Assembly (NCBI RefSeq): GCF_012273895.1
Contig: NC_052128.1
Location: 682,001-746,000 of the forward strand
Source: Zerene cesonia
Lineage: Eukaryota > Arthropoda > Insecta > Lepidoptera > Pieridae
Direction of reading: 5' to 3'
Length of the DNA stretch: 64,000 nt
Part shown: one piece after another, positions 45,387 to 57,333 of the stretch
Layout: every line of letters starts with the position of its first letter
How positions within the stretch are numbered: the first letter of the stretch is position 1
Notes under the pieces: model-generated
Database searches by the model: none
Told to the model about the DNA's origin: nothing
Seen by the model: only the letters and a program-made list of their open reading frames with translations
Position numbers and translations under genes: made by a program

Positions 45387-46938
45387 ATGCCCTGGTGAGT
45401 ACAGAGAGATCGTCAGGATCGTTGGTGAGCGGACAGAGCGGTCTTGAGTTTAAAACTGCTTCGAAGTGAGACAAAAAGGTATTTATTTTTTCATAAGTCA
45501 GGTGTTGTTCTCCAATAACTCGGCGAAGATGGTGTTTAGGGGGATTTAACAGCCATTGAGTGCCATCGTTTGCCAGAAGTGCAGCTAAATTACCAAGTTG
45601 TTTTGATGTTGAATCAAAGAGACTCCGAAGCTCTGATTCCGCTCCTTTAAAATTTGTTCCACAATCACTCCTCAAAGTGGCGCAAATTCCGCGTCTGGCA
45701 GTAAATCTCTTGTAAGCTGCTATAAACGCCTCAGTCGTATAGTCAGTGACGAGTTCTAGTTGAATCGCTGATGTTGCTTCACAGACAAATACGACGATCC
45801 AAGCCTTGTATTTACGAGTGTTGCGTCCCCTCCAGGTTTTAAGCATGTTGGTCCCGCATAATCAACACCAGTATGTAAGAAAGGTCTTGAAGGAGTGACT
45901 CTATAGGTTGGCAATTGACCCATGAGCTGTTGGCTTTTTAGTTGTCGGTATCTTGCGCATCGTGTACATTTCCAAATGGCTGATTTAACTGATGGTCTTC
46001 CGCCAAGAATCCAAAATTCTTCTAAGATGTAGGATAACGTCTTCTGGATTCCTCCATGAAGAGTCTTTCGATGAGCTTGGTCTATAATCTTTTTTGTAAG
46101 AAGAGAATCTCAAGGAAGAATAGCTGGATGTTTTGCACCGAAAGGTAGATGAGATGTTTCCAATCTTCCTCCAACTCTAAGAATATCTTGTGAGTCGACA
46201 AATGGCGTTAATCTCACTAATGGATTAGAACTTGAAAGGAGTTTACTTTTGGTGAATTGTTTGATTTCTTGATGAAAGAACTCTTATTGAGTTCTCTTGA
46301 CCCAGTAAAATTTAGCTTTGTTCAATTAGTTGACAGTAATTGGCTCAGTCTTAAGATTTGGCATCTTCTGGTCGAAGAATGAATCGTGTACATGTCGCAG
46401 TAATACGAATCAATCTTGTTAGGTCATGATAAATTTGATTTAGCTGCTCAAATGGTTTAGGTGTTGTGATTCGAAGCCATTTTTCAATTGGTATAGATTC
46501 AGGTCTGGTAGTTATGTCATAGTTTGAACTGGTCGTTCTTCTAAATTGTCGTTAACTTCTGAAATTTCAGCACAATCTGGCCATGCTGATGAAGGTTTTT
46601 TTAAGCCATTCTGGAACCAAATGAAATGATTCTCCTTTCCGGGTACAAACTGCCACTAAGCAGCCGGAAGAGTTTCTTGAATAAAACAGATTGTTATGAA
46701 TGAATTCTTTCCAACGTGATGGATGATTATTTATCCAAGTATGAGTGATTGCAGAATCTGTCCAGCTTGTCGAGATGCACCACAGAATCACCACCTCCAC
46801 TGACTCGCAGCGTTGAACGTGATGGTTTATATAGTGGACCGGCTGGCGATTCCTAGAAATCGGCAGTTTGAATTCTGCGAAATGAGTTCCCATGGCGCCC
46901 AAAGAATGGCGCCATATATCTAATGAATTAAACCCCAC
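45387..46938 (-). pseudogene. BEL/Pao retrotransposon pol fragment (RNase H to integrase), decayed
   Basis: Read on minus. The first block has SWTDSAITHTWINNHPSRWKE (46760-46700 region, RNase H end). A connection region follows, then the integrase zinc-binding part (TLHGGIQKTLSYILEEFWIL ... CTRCARYRQL, about 46080-45945) and HTGVDYAGPT near 45880. The catalytic core of the integrase is the 45846-45387 frame: IVVFVCEATSAIQLELVTDY, FTARRGICATLRSDCGTNF (the second catalytic Asp), and VLNSRPLCPLTNDPDDLSVL at the gap. Integrase inserts the DNA copy into the genome. Frameshifts near 45845 and 46600-46650 and several stops (near 46290-46500) show decay. Whether it truly sits inside the long-TIR element depends on scaffold order. 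Confidence 0.82.
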
Positions 46939-46983
46939 ACAGTCGTTTTATTTTATTTAGTTTTTTTTTTTTTTTACTTTTAA

Positions 46984-47983
46984 NNNNNNNNNNNNNNNNN
47001 NNNNNNNNNNNNNNNNNNNNNNNNNNNNNNNNNNNNNNNNNNNNNNNNNNNNNNNNNNNNNNNNNNNNNNNNNNNNNNNNNNNNNNNNNNNNNNNNNNNN
47101 NNNNNNNNNNNNNNNNNNNNNNNNNNNNNNNNNNNNNNNNNNNNNNNNNNNNNNNNNNNNNNNNNNNNNNNNNNNNNNNNNNNNNNNNNNNNNNNNNNNN
47201 NNNNNNNNNNNNNNNNNNNNNNNNNNNNNNNNNNNNNNNNNNNNNNNNNNNNNNNNNNNNNNNNNNNNNNNNNNNNNNNNNNNNNNNNNNNNNNNNNNNN
47301 NNNNNNNNNNNNNNNNNNNNNNNNNNNNNNNNNNNNNNNNNNNNNNNNNNNNNNNNNNNNNNNNNNNNNNNNNNNNNNNNNNNNNNNNNNNNNNNNNNNN
47401 NNNNNNNNNNNNNNNNNNNNNNNNNNNNNNNNNNNNNNNNNNNNNNNNNNNNNNNNNNNNNNNNNNNNNNNNNNNNNNNNNNNNNNNNNNNNNNNNNNNN
47501 NNNNNNNNNNNNNNNNNNNNNNNNNNNNNNNNNNNNNNNNNNNNNNNNNNNNNNNNNNNNNNNNNNNNNNNNNNNNNNNNNNNNNNNNNNNNNNNNNNNN
47601 NNNNNNNNNNNNNNNNNNNNNNNNNNNNNNNNNNNNNNNNNNNNNNNNNNNNNNNNNNNNNNNNNNNNNNNNNNNNNNNNNNNNNNNNNNNNNNNNNNNN
47701 NNNNNNNNNNNNNNNNNNNNNNNNNNNNNNNNNNNNNNNNNNNNNNNNNNNNNNNNNNNNNNNNNNNNNNNNNNNNNNNNNNNNNNNNNNNNNNNNNNNN
47801 NNNNNNNNNNNNNNNNNNNNNNNNNNNNNNNNNNNNNNNNNNNNNNNNNNNNNNNNNNNNNNNNNNNNNNNNNNNNNNNNNNNNNNNNNNNNNNNNNNNN
47901 NNNNNNNNNNNNNNNNNNNNNNNNNNNNNNNNNNNNNNNNNNNNNNNNNNNNNNNNNNNNNNNNNNNNNNNNNNNNNNNNNNN
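46984..47983. other. Assembly gap (1000 N)
   Basis: Fixed-size gap between the BEL/Pao contig and the right part of the long-TIR element. Confidence 0.99.
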
Positions 47984-48208
47984 TCTACATATAGAAACTA
48001 TCACATGTTCAAAACCACACAGACAGAGGCCCATTGAGAACAACTGGCGCATGCGCATAAGTTACCAAATCCGGTAGTAAAAGCAAAGTCGCCGCCCCAC
48101 AATATCTTTCACCAGGTAAATTAATTTATACCTGCTTGAAAATAACAGGTAAAAGTAAAAATTACATTTCAATGCGTATGGTCAATTTTTTGAAATACTA
48201 ATGTATTC

Positions 48209-48240
<32 letters not shown>

Positions 48241-48556
48241 TATACATTTTTTTTGTATATAATATAATATTAAAAATAAAAAGTTCAAATTGTTATAATT
48301 TTGTTATAAACAATTGTTTTTCTCTAGGATCAAAGTTTATAATTATATAAGTAATTTAAAAAAATATATGAGTTTTATCAATTTTTCAATAAGTTATGAT
48401 TTTTTAAAGTTGCAGTTATCATCCCCTAGCTTCTAACTACCCTATCTCAGTTAATTTCAATTTTAGGAAAAAAAGTCATAGAAACATTTTTGTGTAAAAT
48501 TTTACGCTCTACAAATTTTATTTAAAACTTTTTTTTCTAACACTTACGGTTTCGCC
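47984..48556. other. Interior of the long-TIR element
   Basis: AT-rich, no ORF recognised. Poly(A) and (AT)n at 48207-48245. Confidence 0.4.
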
Positions 48557-48720
48557 AAAATTTCAAAAAAACGACTTTATTTATTTTTTTTCACCCCTTC
48601 TCGGGGGTGAATTTAAAAAAAACTTGCACAGTTCGTTTTTAGATTCCTCAAAGAAAATTATATCAAAAATTCAAGTTTTAATCTCAAATTCGCATTTACC
48701 CTACCCATTTTCTTGGACTA
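48557..48720 (-). repeat. Right long TIR
   Basis: Inverted match of the left TIR, differing at only a few positions (around 48640-48652). Confidence 0.85.
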
Positions 48721-51700
48721 ATAAGGTTTATTTTATTCTTTTTTGGAATTCAAAACTATGAACAGTCTCGAGACTTTATCCTATTGCAGTTGGATATTAA
48801 TATTTTTTTATATAGTGGAAATTTTGCATAGATACCCTAGAACGTATATTTAAAAATAAACGGTAGAAAATAATAGAAAAGACCTAATAGTTGGTAGCCA
48901 GGTCCGTACATAGTAGACGTAGACTACGAAAATGCAATGTTATTTATTTCTCTTTAAACTTATTAATAAATGCTGAAATCTTTATGTGTTTGTTTGAACA
49001 CATTTATCTCGTATTACAGATCCTATATGAAAGAATTCAGTGTATCTTCATGTAGAACATAGGTGAAACCGCGGAGCACAGCTAGTCATACAAAAATGTA
49101 GTCCTGAAATTTATCGTCACACGATTTGGTTAATATCTCTTAATGTTTGTAAATTTCAAATTACAGATTGTATTTCAAATAAAAAAACCGTGGTAATAAA
49201 TAAATTCACATATTCACGGATCGGAATTACATTGGAATCATATTTTTATTTGAATTAACAGAAAATTTGGTAATATCTAAATGTCCCATTTCAAATCCCT
49301 GACAGTGACGACACACAGGCCACTATATACCCTGAGTAGCTACACATAAGGAATATTTTATATCTCTCCGTCATAAATATTCATTAACTTCCTGCAATTA
49401 GACAGATGGACTCCAGTATTATGCTAATACGGTACGGTCCCACAAAATATTGCGGGAAATCTTAAGATATTGTTGGCTTAATGAGCTTTTTTACTTTTTG
49501 AGCTAATGATACTCGGTATTTTTTAATTTCGCCTGTTTTATTTTATCTATATTCTATTCACAACTTCCGTGAACGTTTTGCTACTAAGGGTAGTGGGTTC
49601 GATCTCTATTGGATGCAACAGTAAAATAGTATTTGGAATGTAGTAGTAAAATAGATCGCCTGCGTGTCTGTTGAAACAATACCAACATACAAAAATATAC
49701 CATTATATTGCTACGTTAAAGAAAGACAAACACAAACACATTCACATTTATAATATTATTTGATTTCGGGTTCTCGTTATTTTTGTATTCAAACATGTGA
49801 CCATTTGGTTGTTTGTTTTCATAATACATACATAAAAATCTGAGATAAATATGGTAAGTACATTAGATATTTTTGTATATATATAATATGTGAATATATT
49901 ATATTGATCGTTTATTTTTTAATCTCAATGATATTTAATATAACAATCGTAATTAAAACTATTTCCATAGAACAGAAAATAAACGATACCACAGCATGGC
50001 CATATTATCTGAGTATGCATTAATAATGCCTGTAAAACGTATCCAAACATTAGGATGCTCTTTGAGACCTGATTTCATTTAATCACGAGTCTACTGTTGG
50101 ATAAGATATAGTTTAAGCGACTGTCTCATAGTGGATTACACTGCAGGCCAATGTTGCGTGAACGGGTATTTATTTAACAAGTTATGTATATATTAATGGA
50201 TCATGTTAAATTTACACTTCTTTTACTGATTTTTATGTACTAATTACTGTTATATTATTATTACTTTTTATTAAATAATTTGTATTGTGCATGCTGTGCT
50301 CATTTTTTATTGATTGTACATTATGACATATATATAACATTTTTTGTATCATCCCATGTTAATGTATCGATGTACATTTGTTAATGAGCCTTAATAAAAT
50401 AAAAAAAACAAGTTATATATAGAATGTAAACGGTTATGTTATTACGATCCAAAAGTGCTTCTAAGAACTCAAATTGAATGAATATATGTTTGAGTTTGAA
50501 TTAGCACCACCCGTGGCCCCTTCATGATTCGGCGGAATACAATGGAGCTTGTCGGTAGTACAGTATTGCAGCGAATGCCCAACACCTAGAATCCGTTCCC
50601 CGAAGGCCTTGGGTTTGCGTAAAAGCATTCTCTACTGTAAAAAAGGCAAAAGCGGTGTGAAAAGATGTGAGCTATGTGAGTCTAATGAAGAGCAGAAATT
50701 AGACAACATTATGTGAATTTTAATTATGATTTTAAATGTGTTAGCCCTTTTGGTTTGTGTGGATGACATATTATTTTGTGTTTAGCAGTATGGTGGTAGA
50801 ATTGCTCTGGTTATATTACCATTATAAACAATTATTTTACATCACTAAGCCATCAAAATTATGTACGAGTGAGAGGCCTGCCAGTAAATTAATTTCACAT
50901 AAATTAATTCTCTAGCAGACTACGTTTTAAGTACTGGAGATTGAACCAGCCCTCGATTACTTAGTGATAATTAAGAATACAAGACTGCACCATATTTGTA
51001 AGGCAGCCTGGTCTATAAATAAATAGGTAACATTTTTTTTAATATTATGTGTATGTTAAAAGAGAGGAAGGATGCTACGACTCTCACAAGAGTCTCATGG
51101 CCGTCTCATTTTTCCTTAACAAAACGACAGTATTTGCACATAGGTTACCGATATTCAAATGAAGCAAAAACGGACTCTAAGTTACACATGTATTATGCGT
51201 AGATAATATTTGTTAACCCATACAAAACGCCGGCGATCTGACGCTTTTAAATAAAAAGGTACATGTAAATGGTACAAGAAACTTCAGAATGTGATATTAA
51301 ATCGTTCCATACCTATGCCCGCTAGTGTACCATCTGTAATTACTTAGCTAAGACGCTCAGGTGATTATGAACACTTCTTTCCAAAGCTCGATTCGATGGA
51401 CGCTAATTAATTCTCTATATAAAAGCGTATATACGCTACGTGTATCTCGCTTTTTGTATCTTTGATTACAAATCTTGGATTCGTTTTCGGACTTATGGAT
51501 TATCTGTGAGATTATACATTACAGGCTGACGGGCAAACGCAATTTTGTTAAGACATCTTTATTATTTAGTGGTATGATAACTTATTGATTTATATAAAAT
51601 ATAGCGGCCTTCTTTGTAAATCCAACATACATTAGCTGGCTGGAGAAAAAAAATGCAAAAAATGTTCTTCTTCTTCTGTTTTCATGTTTAAATCTTAATA

Positions 51701-52184
51701 AAGTGTCAGAATAAAACCAAATTTAACGTTCTAGAGGGATATATAACAAATAAAGAAATTAACAAAAAATATTGTTTGTTACGATTCGAATCCAAAACTA
51801 CTCAATTGATTTTAATTAATTATTTTAAAATGCTACTATTCATATTTATCGTGTTACATAGGTTAAGTAATATTTTATATCCAAACAGGACAAAGCCGGA
51901 ATAAGCCCCTTGTATGTTATGTTCCCACATACATGTACTAATCAATGTTTTGTGACACTAATCCGTATGTATGTCGAATTATAGTAATAATAATTAAACA
52001 ATAAGCAGATATATTAGGTCATAAGCTTACCCGCGATTATTAAGTGTTGATGGAGATAGCAGAATTACACAGAACTCACATTAACGGCTTAGTCATCACT
52101 TATCTGGACCGCTACTAAGTACTGGTTAATACAACTATGTATGTATTATTACATGTAATGTATATGCTTATAAAATTTGAGTAT

Positions 52185-52303
52185 AAATTTAATTTTTAGT
52201 TTTATAGCATTGAAATGCTTTATAAATGAGAAATTTTGAAAGAATAGAAAAAAATTTTTTCCTGCCTCGTTATCAAATTTTTTCTATTCTTTCAAAATTT
52301 CTC
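52185..52303. repeat. SINE-body fragment folded back on itself
   Basis: 52185-52257 matches 22054-22125. It is followed by a 24-nt spacer and then the reverse complement of its own end: arms 52228-52253 and 52278-52303 are a perfect 26-bp inverted repeat. The spacer holds TTTTTTCCTGCCTCGTTATC, a piece of the SINE junction. Confidence 0.8.
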
Positions 52304-52829
52304 AAATTTGAGTAATTAGTTTGGTAGTGTTTGAAATAATCAACAGCTGTAATAATGGATCAGAATTCGAAAATACGCGATTGTCTTGAAAGGATATTTC
52401 AAAAAATAGAATATACGGGAAATTACTGGAATTATATAATAAATATAATAAGTTGTGTTATTTAATTATTAAGGATGTATAATCTGTTGCATCGATTTGT
52501 AATATCACTACCTTTCAAAACTTTCAGAGCAAAGCTAAGATACTAAGATTTTATTTGTGGAAAAAGTATTTAAATATGTATGTGTTCATTATAATGAAAA
52601 ATAACTGTTATGACTCCAATTTATTACTGAGGTTTTAATTGAAAAGGGCTACTGTAGATTTTCTCGTTGAATTTTCTCTGCTTACCGCACTGGTTGTTAG
52701 TTAAGAATTTTACTCGATTTTCCGTGTTTATCCCTTTAAATTATGACTCTCGTCGGTGCTTTATCTGATGAATGAAAATTCATGTAATGTTTTTATATTA
52801 CACAAACATATGTTCTGTCTCTTCTACTA

Positions 52830-53025
52830 TCTAAAGGCTAAAGATTTCTGTCTGTCCCTATGCTCCCATTTATGTTTAAATTTTTAAAACTGTACAATGA
52901 ATTTTGATGGGTTTTTTTATACATAGAGTGTTTCAAGAGGATGGTTTATACGTATATTAACATGTATTAAATAACTCTGAAATTAACGCGTGCAAAGCCG
53001 CGGAAAAAAGCTTGTTATACTATAC
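52830..53025 (-). repeat. Retroposon fragment (shared with 22600-22800)
   Basis: CTGTCCCTATGCTCCCATTT, ATGAATTTTGATGGG, GTTTCAAGAGGATGGTTTAT and ACGCGTGCAAAGCCGCGG match the copy in Nup58 intron 10. Confidence 0.6.
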
Positions 53026-53152
53026 ATATTTAAAACTCACCTACCTTACATAATTTTTTTCCTTAAGATTGAGTCAATTAATTTTGGAGATTAGTGCTTC
53101 CTTCGTGTTTCGTTTCTCACGAGTCTTATACATTTTTTATATATAATAATAA

Positions 53153-53387
53153 ATAAAGATAAGAGAAAAAAAGTGAAGTCCCGTGTCCCCTACTGGGGAT
53201 TAGGCAGATAAGATACATCTATTTCACTGATCGATTTTCTTTATGGACAAGTAGGTGATCAGCCTTTTGTGACCAGACCGAGACATTTTTTTTTATTGTC
53301 CCCACCGGGAATCGAACCCAGGCCCCCTCGGTTCTACGCTCACGCGTTTACCACTGTACCAAGGAGGCGGTGGTATAAAGATAAGAG
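53153..53387 (-). mobile_element. Young tRNA-derived SINE with 13-bp target duplication
   Basis: Body 53166-53374, flanked by identical ATAAAGATAAGAG at 53153-53165 and 53375-53387. Read on minus it begins ACCACCGCCTCCTTGGTACA, an A-box-like TTGGTACAGTGGTAAACGC, then GGGTTCGATTCCCGGTGGGG (B box). A unique body follows with GATCACCTACTTGTCC and GTAGGGGACACGGGACTTCA, ending in a short T run. The tRNA-like head and perfect duplication show a recent LINE-mediated insertion. Confidence 0.88.
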
Positions 53388-54429
53388 CTCGTTGTAAATC
53401 CGCAAAATTTTAACTTTACACTTTGAAAAGACATAACCTACATCAATATGTGAGCCCTTTACACACACAAACATTGTTCAAATACATGTACATCCAACCC
53501 TCGCGAACTATTTACTAATATGACGTGTCGTGGGAGGATGAATAAACGGTCTTTTTGTGAAAAATCCGTAAGTAGGATTTTGGTATAATAAGTTTGGTAT
53601 ATAATGCAGAAAAAAGTATTTGGTCATTCTGTAACTATGTGTTAAATTTATGTCGCGTCAATCTTAATGTAGACGGATATTTTAGTTTTGATGGTTTTGG
53701 GGTAAACGTTGAAATCTTTATTGACTTTATGTATGTTTGTTTTTTTTTTTGTTTATACGTCTTTATGGTCAAATTACATACATACTTTTCGTATATCATG
53801 GTGGCAAATTTATAATTATATCCAAAGATACTTAAAAATAAGGAATAGGATAATCCCATAAAATATTTTCCAGTCATTTTATATAATGACACGTATCAAT
53901 TTAACTGCAACTATTATGAAGATGAAAGGACAGGGGTCGACCGGGATCAATACTTTGCCCATGGGAACATTGTCAACTGAATCGATACCTCATTCAATGT
54001 GTGGATGAGCTTTATGGAAAATCCATTTTTGACATTTACCTATAGAATTTAAATATACGATAGAAAAACCTTTTATTGTGATATCTATTTCGTTTATGTT
54101 TTTAAAGTTATCTATTATATGTTGATGTTGTTTCCAAAAGTAAGTTGTGTTAAATATCTTCTGTCTTCTATTTGTGATGTGAAAAATTTAATCAACATTA
54201 TCTGAACATTTGAGCGTGACGACATAAAAAAAATATACGCCTTTAAGCCATGACATAACAAATTTCCCGCCAAGTGCACGTCCACCAATACAGGGCTCGT
54301 TCTAAACTATACGATTAATATGTAAAGCAGTACATGTTAAAATCCAAACTATAATCTATCTATGTACCAAATTCATACTCCTATATATTTTGCGTGAGAA
54401 CGCTGTAATTATTTAATTAGCCACACGCT

Positions 54430-54725
54430 TCGAAAGGCAACCTAAGAGCTAACTTTGAACTGGAACCCTCAAGTAACGTCCTCAGCAGATCTGGTGGCGG
54501 TCAAAGATATCAGAAACATGGAACGTGATAAAAATAAAAAAGCTCACGATAGAACAACCTGGAGCACTGTGGATAGCCTCTGCCCTAACTAGGAGACTAG
54601 TATAAATCCATTCGAACAATATATTACATTATGTAGAATTATATTATCGGTCGGTTTGAAAATCTCTGGGGGAGGCCTATGTCCAACAGTGGACGTTATA
54701 AAAGGCTGCGAGGACGACGACGATA
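54430..54725 (+). mobile_element. RTE-type LINE 3' end
   Basis: Ends GGGGGAGGCCTATGTCCAAC, AGTGGACGTTATAAAAGGCT, then GACGACGACGA, the well-known end of lepidopteran RTE elements (L-R-P-M-S-N-S-G-R in translation, with a simple-repeat tail). Upstream pieces (AHDRTTWSTVDSL near 54543-54582) fit the decayed C-terminus of its ORF. Confidence 0.65.
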
Positions 54726-55934
54726 TTAGCAGGCATAATTTAACAATTTTGCAATGGTTTAAATAACATAATATTCCCGTAAAAGGTTTCTGCAATTACT
54801 TTCGTATTCTTAAATTGTTTATCATTTAAGCAGAATAAATATCAAATATTTTGCGTCAAGAATAAACGTAGAATGTAAGGAGTATCTTACATATTACGCA
54901 AACGGTGTTTGCGATGAAGCAAGACTATGCAAATCTTGAATTTTCTTGTAAATATATGTCTGTATGTTATTTGATTATACAATTCATTTAGCTTTATTTT
55001 TCCGGGTAACAATTTTTTACTCCGTTACGCATAGGGGGAATGTAAACACGTTTATTTTAACACGCCTACATAATTGTAAATTAAAAGTATTATAAAATTA
55101 TATGTAATTTCAATTAAGAGTTCGTTTCAAAACCTATATAGCCAATCAACACTATTGCACTAAATTAAGAAAAAAGTAAATGAAATCCCTAAAATATTTT
55201 TTTTAAGTATTTCTTTGTCCTTTTATCTTTATTGCTTGTTTGTTTATTTTGCTTATTATGTAGCTAGTCCAATACAAATCAAAAACTATGCAACGTAAAG
55301 ATTGCGTAATTTTTAAAAAACAACGAAACAAGATCGCTACCTAGCGATCAGACCACCATTTATTTTTTTTACAATTCATTTTCTATCCATTTATCTATAT
55401 ATCTATCTATCTAAACAATTAATCGATTGAATGTAGCTTATCTAAATAGCTTTAACAATTTCTCCTCTAAACACTCTCGTAATTGATTTATCCACAGATA
55501 TGCAAAGATACCACAGCGATAAATTCTTAGCAAATATTCAGCCTCAGTATCAAATTCACTAGCTCAGTCATGTCTTTGAAACCTATTGACGTTAGCTTGC
55601 TGTTAGCTCGAGATATGGGGCTACTCAATAAATTAACACGAGTTTGAAGCATTGTAGGTTTCAAAGGGTTTAAATTCAACAAGATCAAGGTTCAGTGTAT
55701 AGAATATAGATCCTTAGTCAACTTAGCTTAGGAATGGTATCTGCTATAGTGTAATTCTATTCAGCCAAACTGATAAATTAACCTAAGAAATATTTAAGTT
55801 ATCTGTTCATTATCTAGAATTGTGTGAAGTAGTTAAAACGATGAAACGTTCTGTCCTAATCCAAAAGGATTGACATTGTTTCCTATAGCGTAACAATAGC
55901 TTATGAACTATTCATAAAGAACCCAAATTATGCT

Positions 55935-56152
55935 GATACTAGCTGCGCTCCGCGGTTTAATCCGCGTAATTCCGTATCCCGTAGGAATATCGGGATAAAA
56001 AGTTGCCTATATGTTATTCCAGTTGTCCAGCTGTCTACGTACCAAATTTCATTGCAATCACTTCAGCAGTTTTTGCGTGAAAGAGCAACAAACACCACAC
56101 CAGCCACAACAAACTTTCGCATTTATAATATTAGTAAGATAGTGGGATATCA
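55935..56152 (+). repeat. CCGCGG-type retroposon tail
   Basis: ACTAGCTGCGCTCCGCGG start, the shared CCCGTAGGAATATCGGGATA block, AAATTTCATTGCAATCACTT, and an end ATTTATAATATTAGTAAGAT. Confidence 0.78.
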
Positions 56153-56189
56153 TTGTGTTAGAAATCCAATCCATAAGACAGCATGTTTG

Positions 56190-56500
56190 TATGTGGTAGT
56201 TGAGCACGCTTCGACACGAATCGGGCCAACTCGCACCAGGGTAGTACCACAGCTACACAGAAGAGCAGCATGGAATAGTAGTATTGTGTTTCGTTCGGTG
56301 AGTGGGGGAGCCGGAGGCCCAATCCTTTTTCTTACTCTTCCCAGTCCTTTCCTTTATTCCTCTCGTCAATTTCGAAAATCGGCAATCCATTTGTAAGGGT
56401 GTAAGGTCTGCAATCCACCTAACGACTCTCCAAAGGGGTAGCGCTTACCATCAGACGACCTACCAGCTCCATCGCCGACGCTGGCGTAAAAAAATAAAAT
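56190..56500 (-). repeat. Dispersed lepidopteran-type repeat, copy 3
   Basis: Reverse copy of 2290-2645: GTGGTAGTTGAGCACGCTTC, TTCGTTCGGTGAGTGGGGGA, GTAAGGTCTGCAATCCACCT, CGCTTACCATCAGACGACCT. Open frames across it are incidental. Confidence 0.72.
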
Positions 56501-57299
56501 TCAAGCCTTAATCTATATGAAATCAAGCCAAAACTGAACTGGGTCCTAATCACAGGTATTAATTTTATTTGACGATATAATAATTAAAAGAAGCCTTGTA
56601 TAAAATTTTATTGAGATTTCTTTCTTTACAGGTTGTCTTACAACCTAGCATTGTGTTCCTGATCTTCTATAATGTTTGTTTGCTTTCTATGTCCTACCAG
56701 AATCATATCCTTCTCGTCTCATAAGTTTCCTGACCTTGGATATAGTATTTCTAGGTATTCGTGCGCTTGAGTATCTAGAAAATATCGTACGAAAAATATA
56801 CAATATATTCTAGTGGGTAAAATGAGTCTAGACTAGATTGATCCTGCGTTAAACATCATTATGTATGTTGTAGCCTATTTATTCCATACAGTAAAAGCTA
56901 ATTTTCTAAAACATAGATAGTCTTAGGATAATGCAAGTTCATTGTTGCGACCTCCTCTTACTTAGAATATACTAGCGATCCACCTGCGGCTTCGTCCGTG
57001 TAGTCAAAAGAAAACTCGCAGTTTTCGCATTGCCTGTGGGATCGTTAAGATGAAACCTTATGTCCTTTCTTAGACTATCTTTGAGACATATTTAATTTAA
57101 ATCAGTTATGTTGTTATGTTAAGAAGAGGCATATAGAGTAACATCATTATTTATAACACCAAATTAGCAAGGATTATGAAAATTCGATACTTAAATTCAA
57201 AATCAGGAAGAAGATTTTCTTTACTAGAATACTCATTATTCATACATAATTTCGATTCTCCATGTCAGAATCTTATATGCTAAAAAGGGATGATTGTAA
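56501..57299. other. Non-coding stretch
   Basis: No gene. A short CCGCGG-type fragment (ACTAGCGATCCACCTGCGGC) starts near 56970. Confidence 0.45.
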
Positions 57300-57327
57300 A
57301 ATAAAACAAACATTTCAAACCAGTTTC

Positions 57328-57333
57328 TTTATT
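57328..57333 (-). terminator. Candidate poly(A) signal AATAAA on the minus strand
   Basis: TTTATT on plus, i.e. ATGAAATAAAGAAAC on minus. It lies at the boundary between repeat-bearing DNA (left) and a 6.7-kb repeat-free tract (right), so it may end a long minus-strand transcript. Confidence 0.35.

Larger units (their letters stand above)
44223..48720. mobile_element. Large element with 164-bp terminal inverted repeats
   Basis: 44223-44386 and 48557-48720 are near-identical inverted copies starting TAGTCCAAGAAAATGGGTAG, flanked on both sides by ATA (44220-44222 and 48721-48723), a possible 3-bp target duplication. If the outer TA belongs to the target, a TA duplication is equally possible. 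The left copy runs into the gap, so the repeats may be longer. Nothing in the terminal contigs encodes a transposase; the middle contig carries BEL/Pao pol. Superfamily not determined. Confidence 0.7.
48724..53152. other. Non-coding AT-rich stretch with retroposon fragments
   Basis: No exon recognised. A reverse CCGCGG-type fragment lies at about 48955-49090 (ends CCGCGGAGCACAGCTAG). A sequence ending GAGCCTTAATAAAATAAAAA at 50386-50406 resembles the poly(A)-bearing 3' end of a transcript or LINE. Confidence 0.4.

Noticed and set aside
44223..48720. Maverick/Polinton
   Set aside because: If the TIR is trimmed to AG...CT the ends look right, but the flanking 6-mers differ, and no Polinton gene is visible.
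53300..53374. tRNA gene with good A and B boxes on minus
   Set aside because: It is joined to a SINE body and the whole unit is flanked by a target duplication.
56052..56511. ORFs of 114 and 69 codons on plus
   Set aside because: They run across two dispersed retroposon repeats; not genes.
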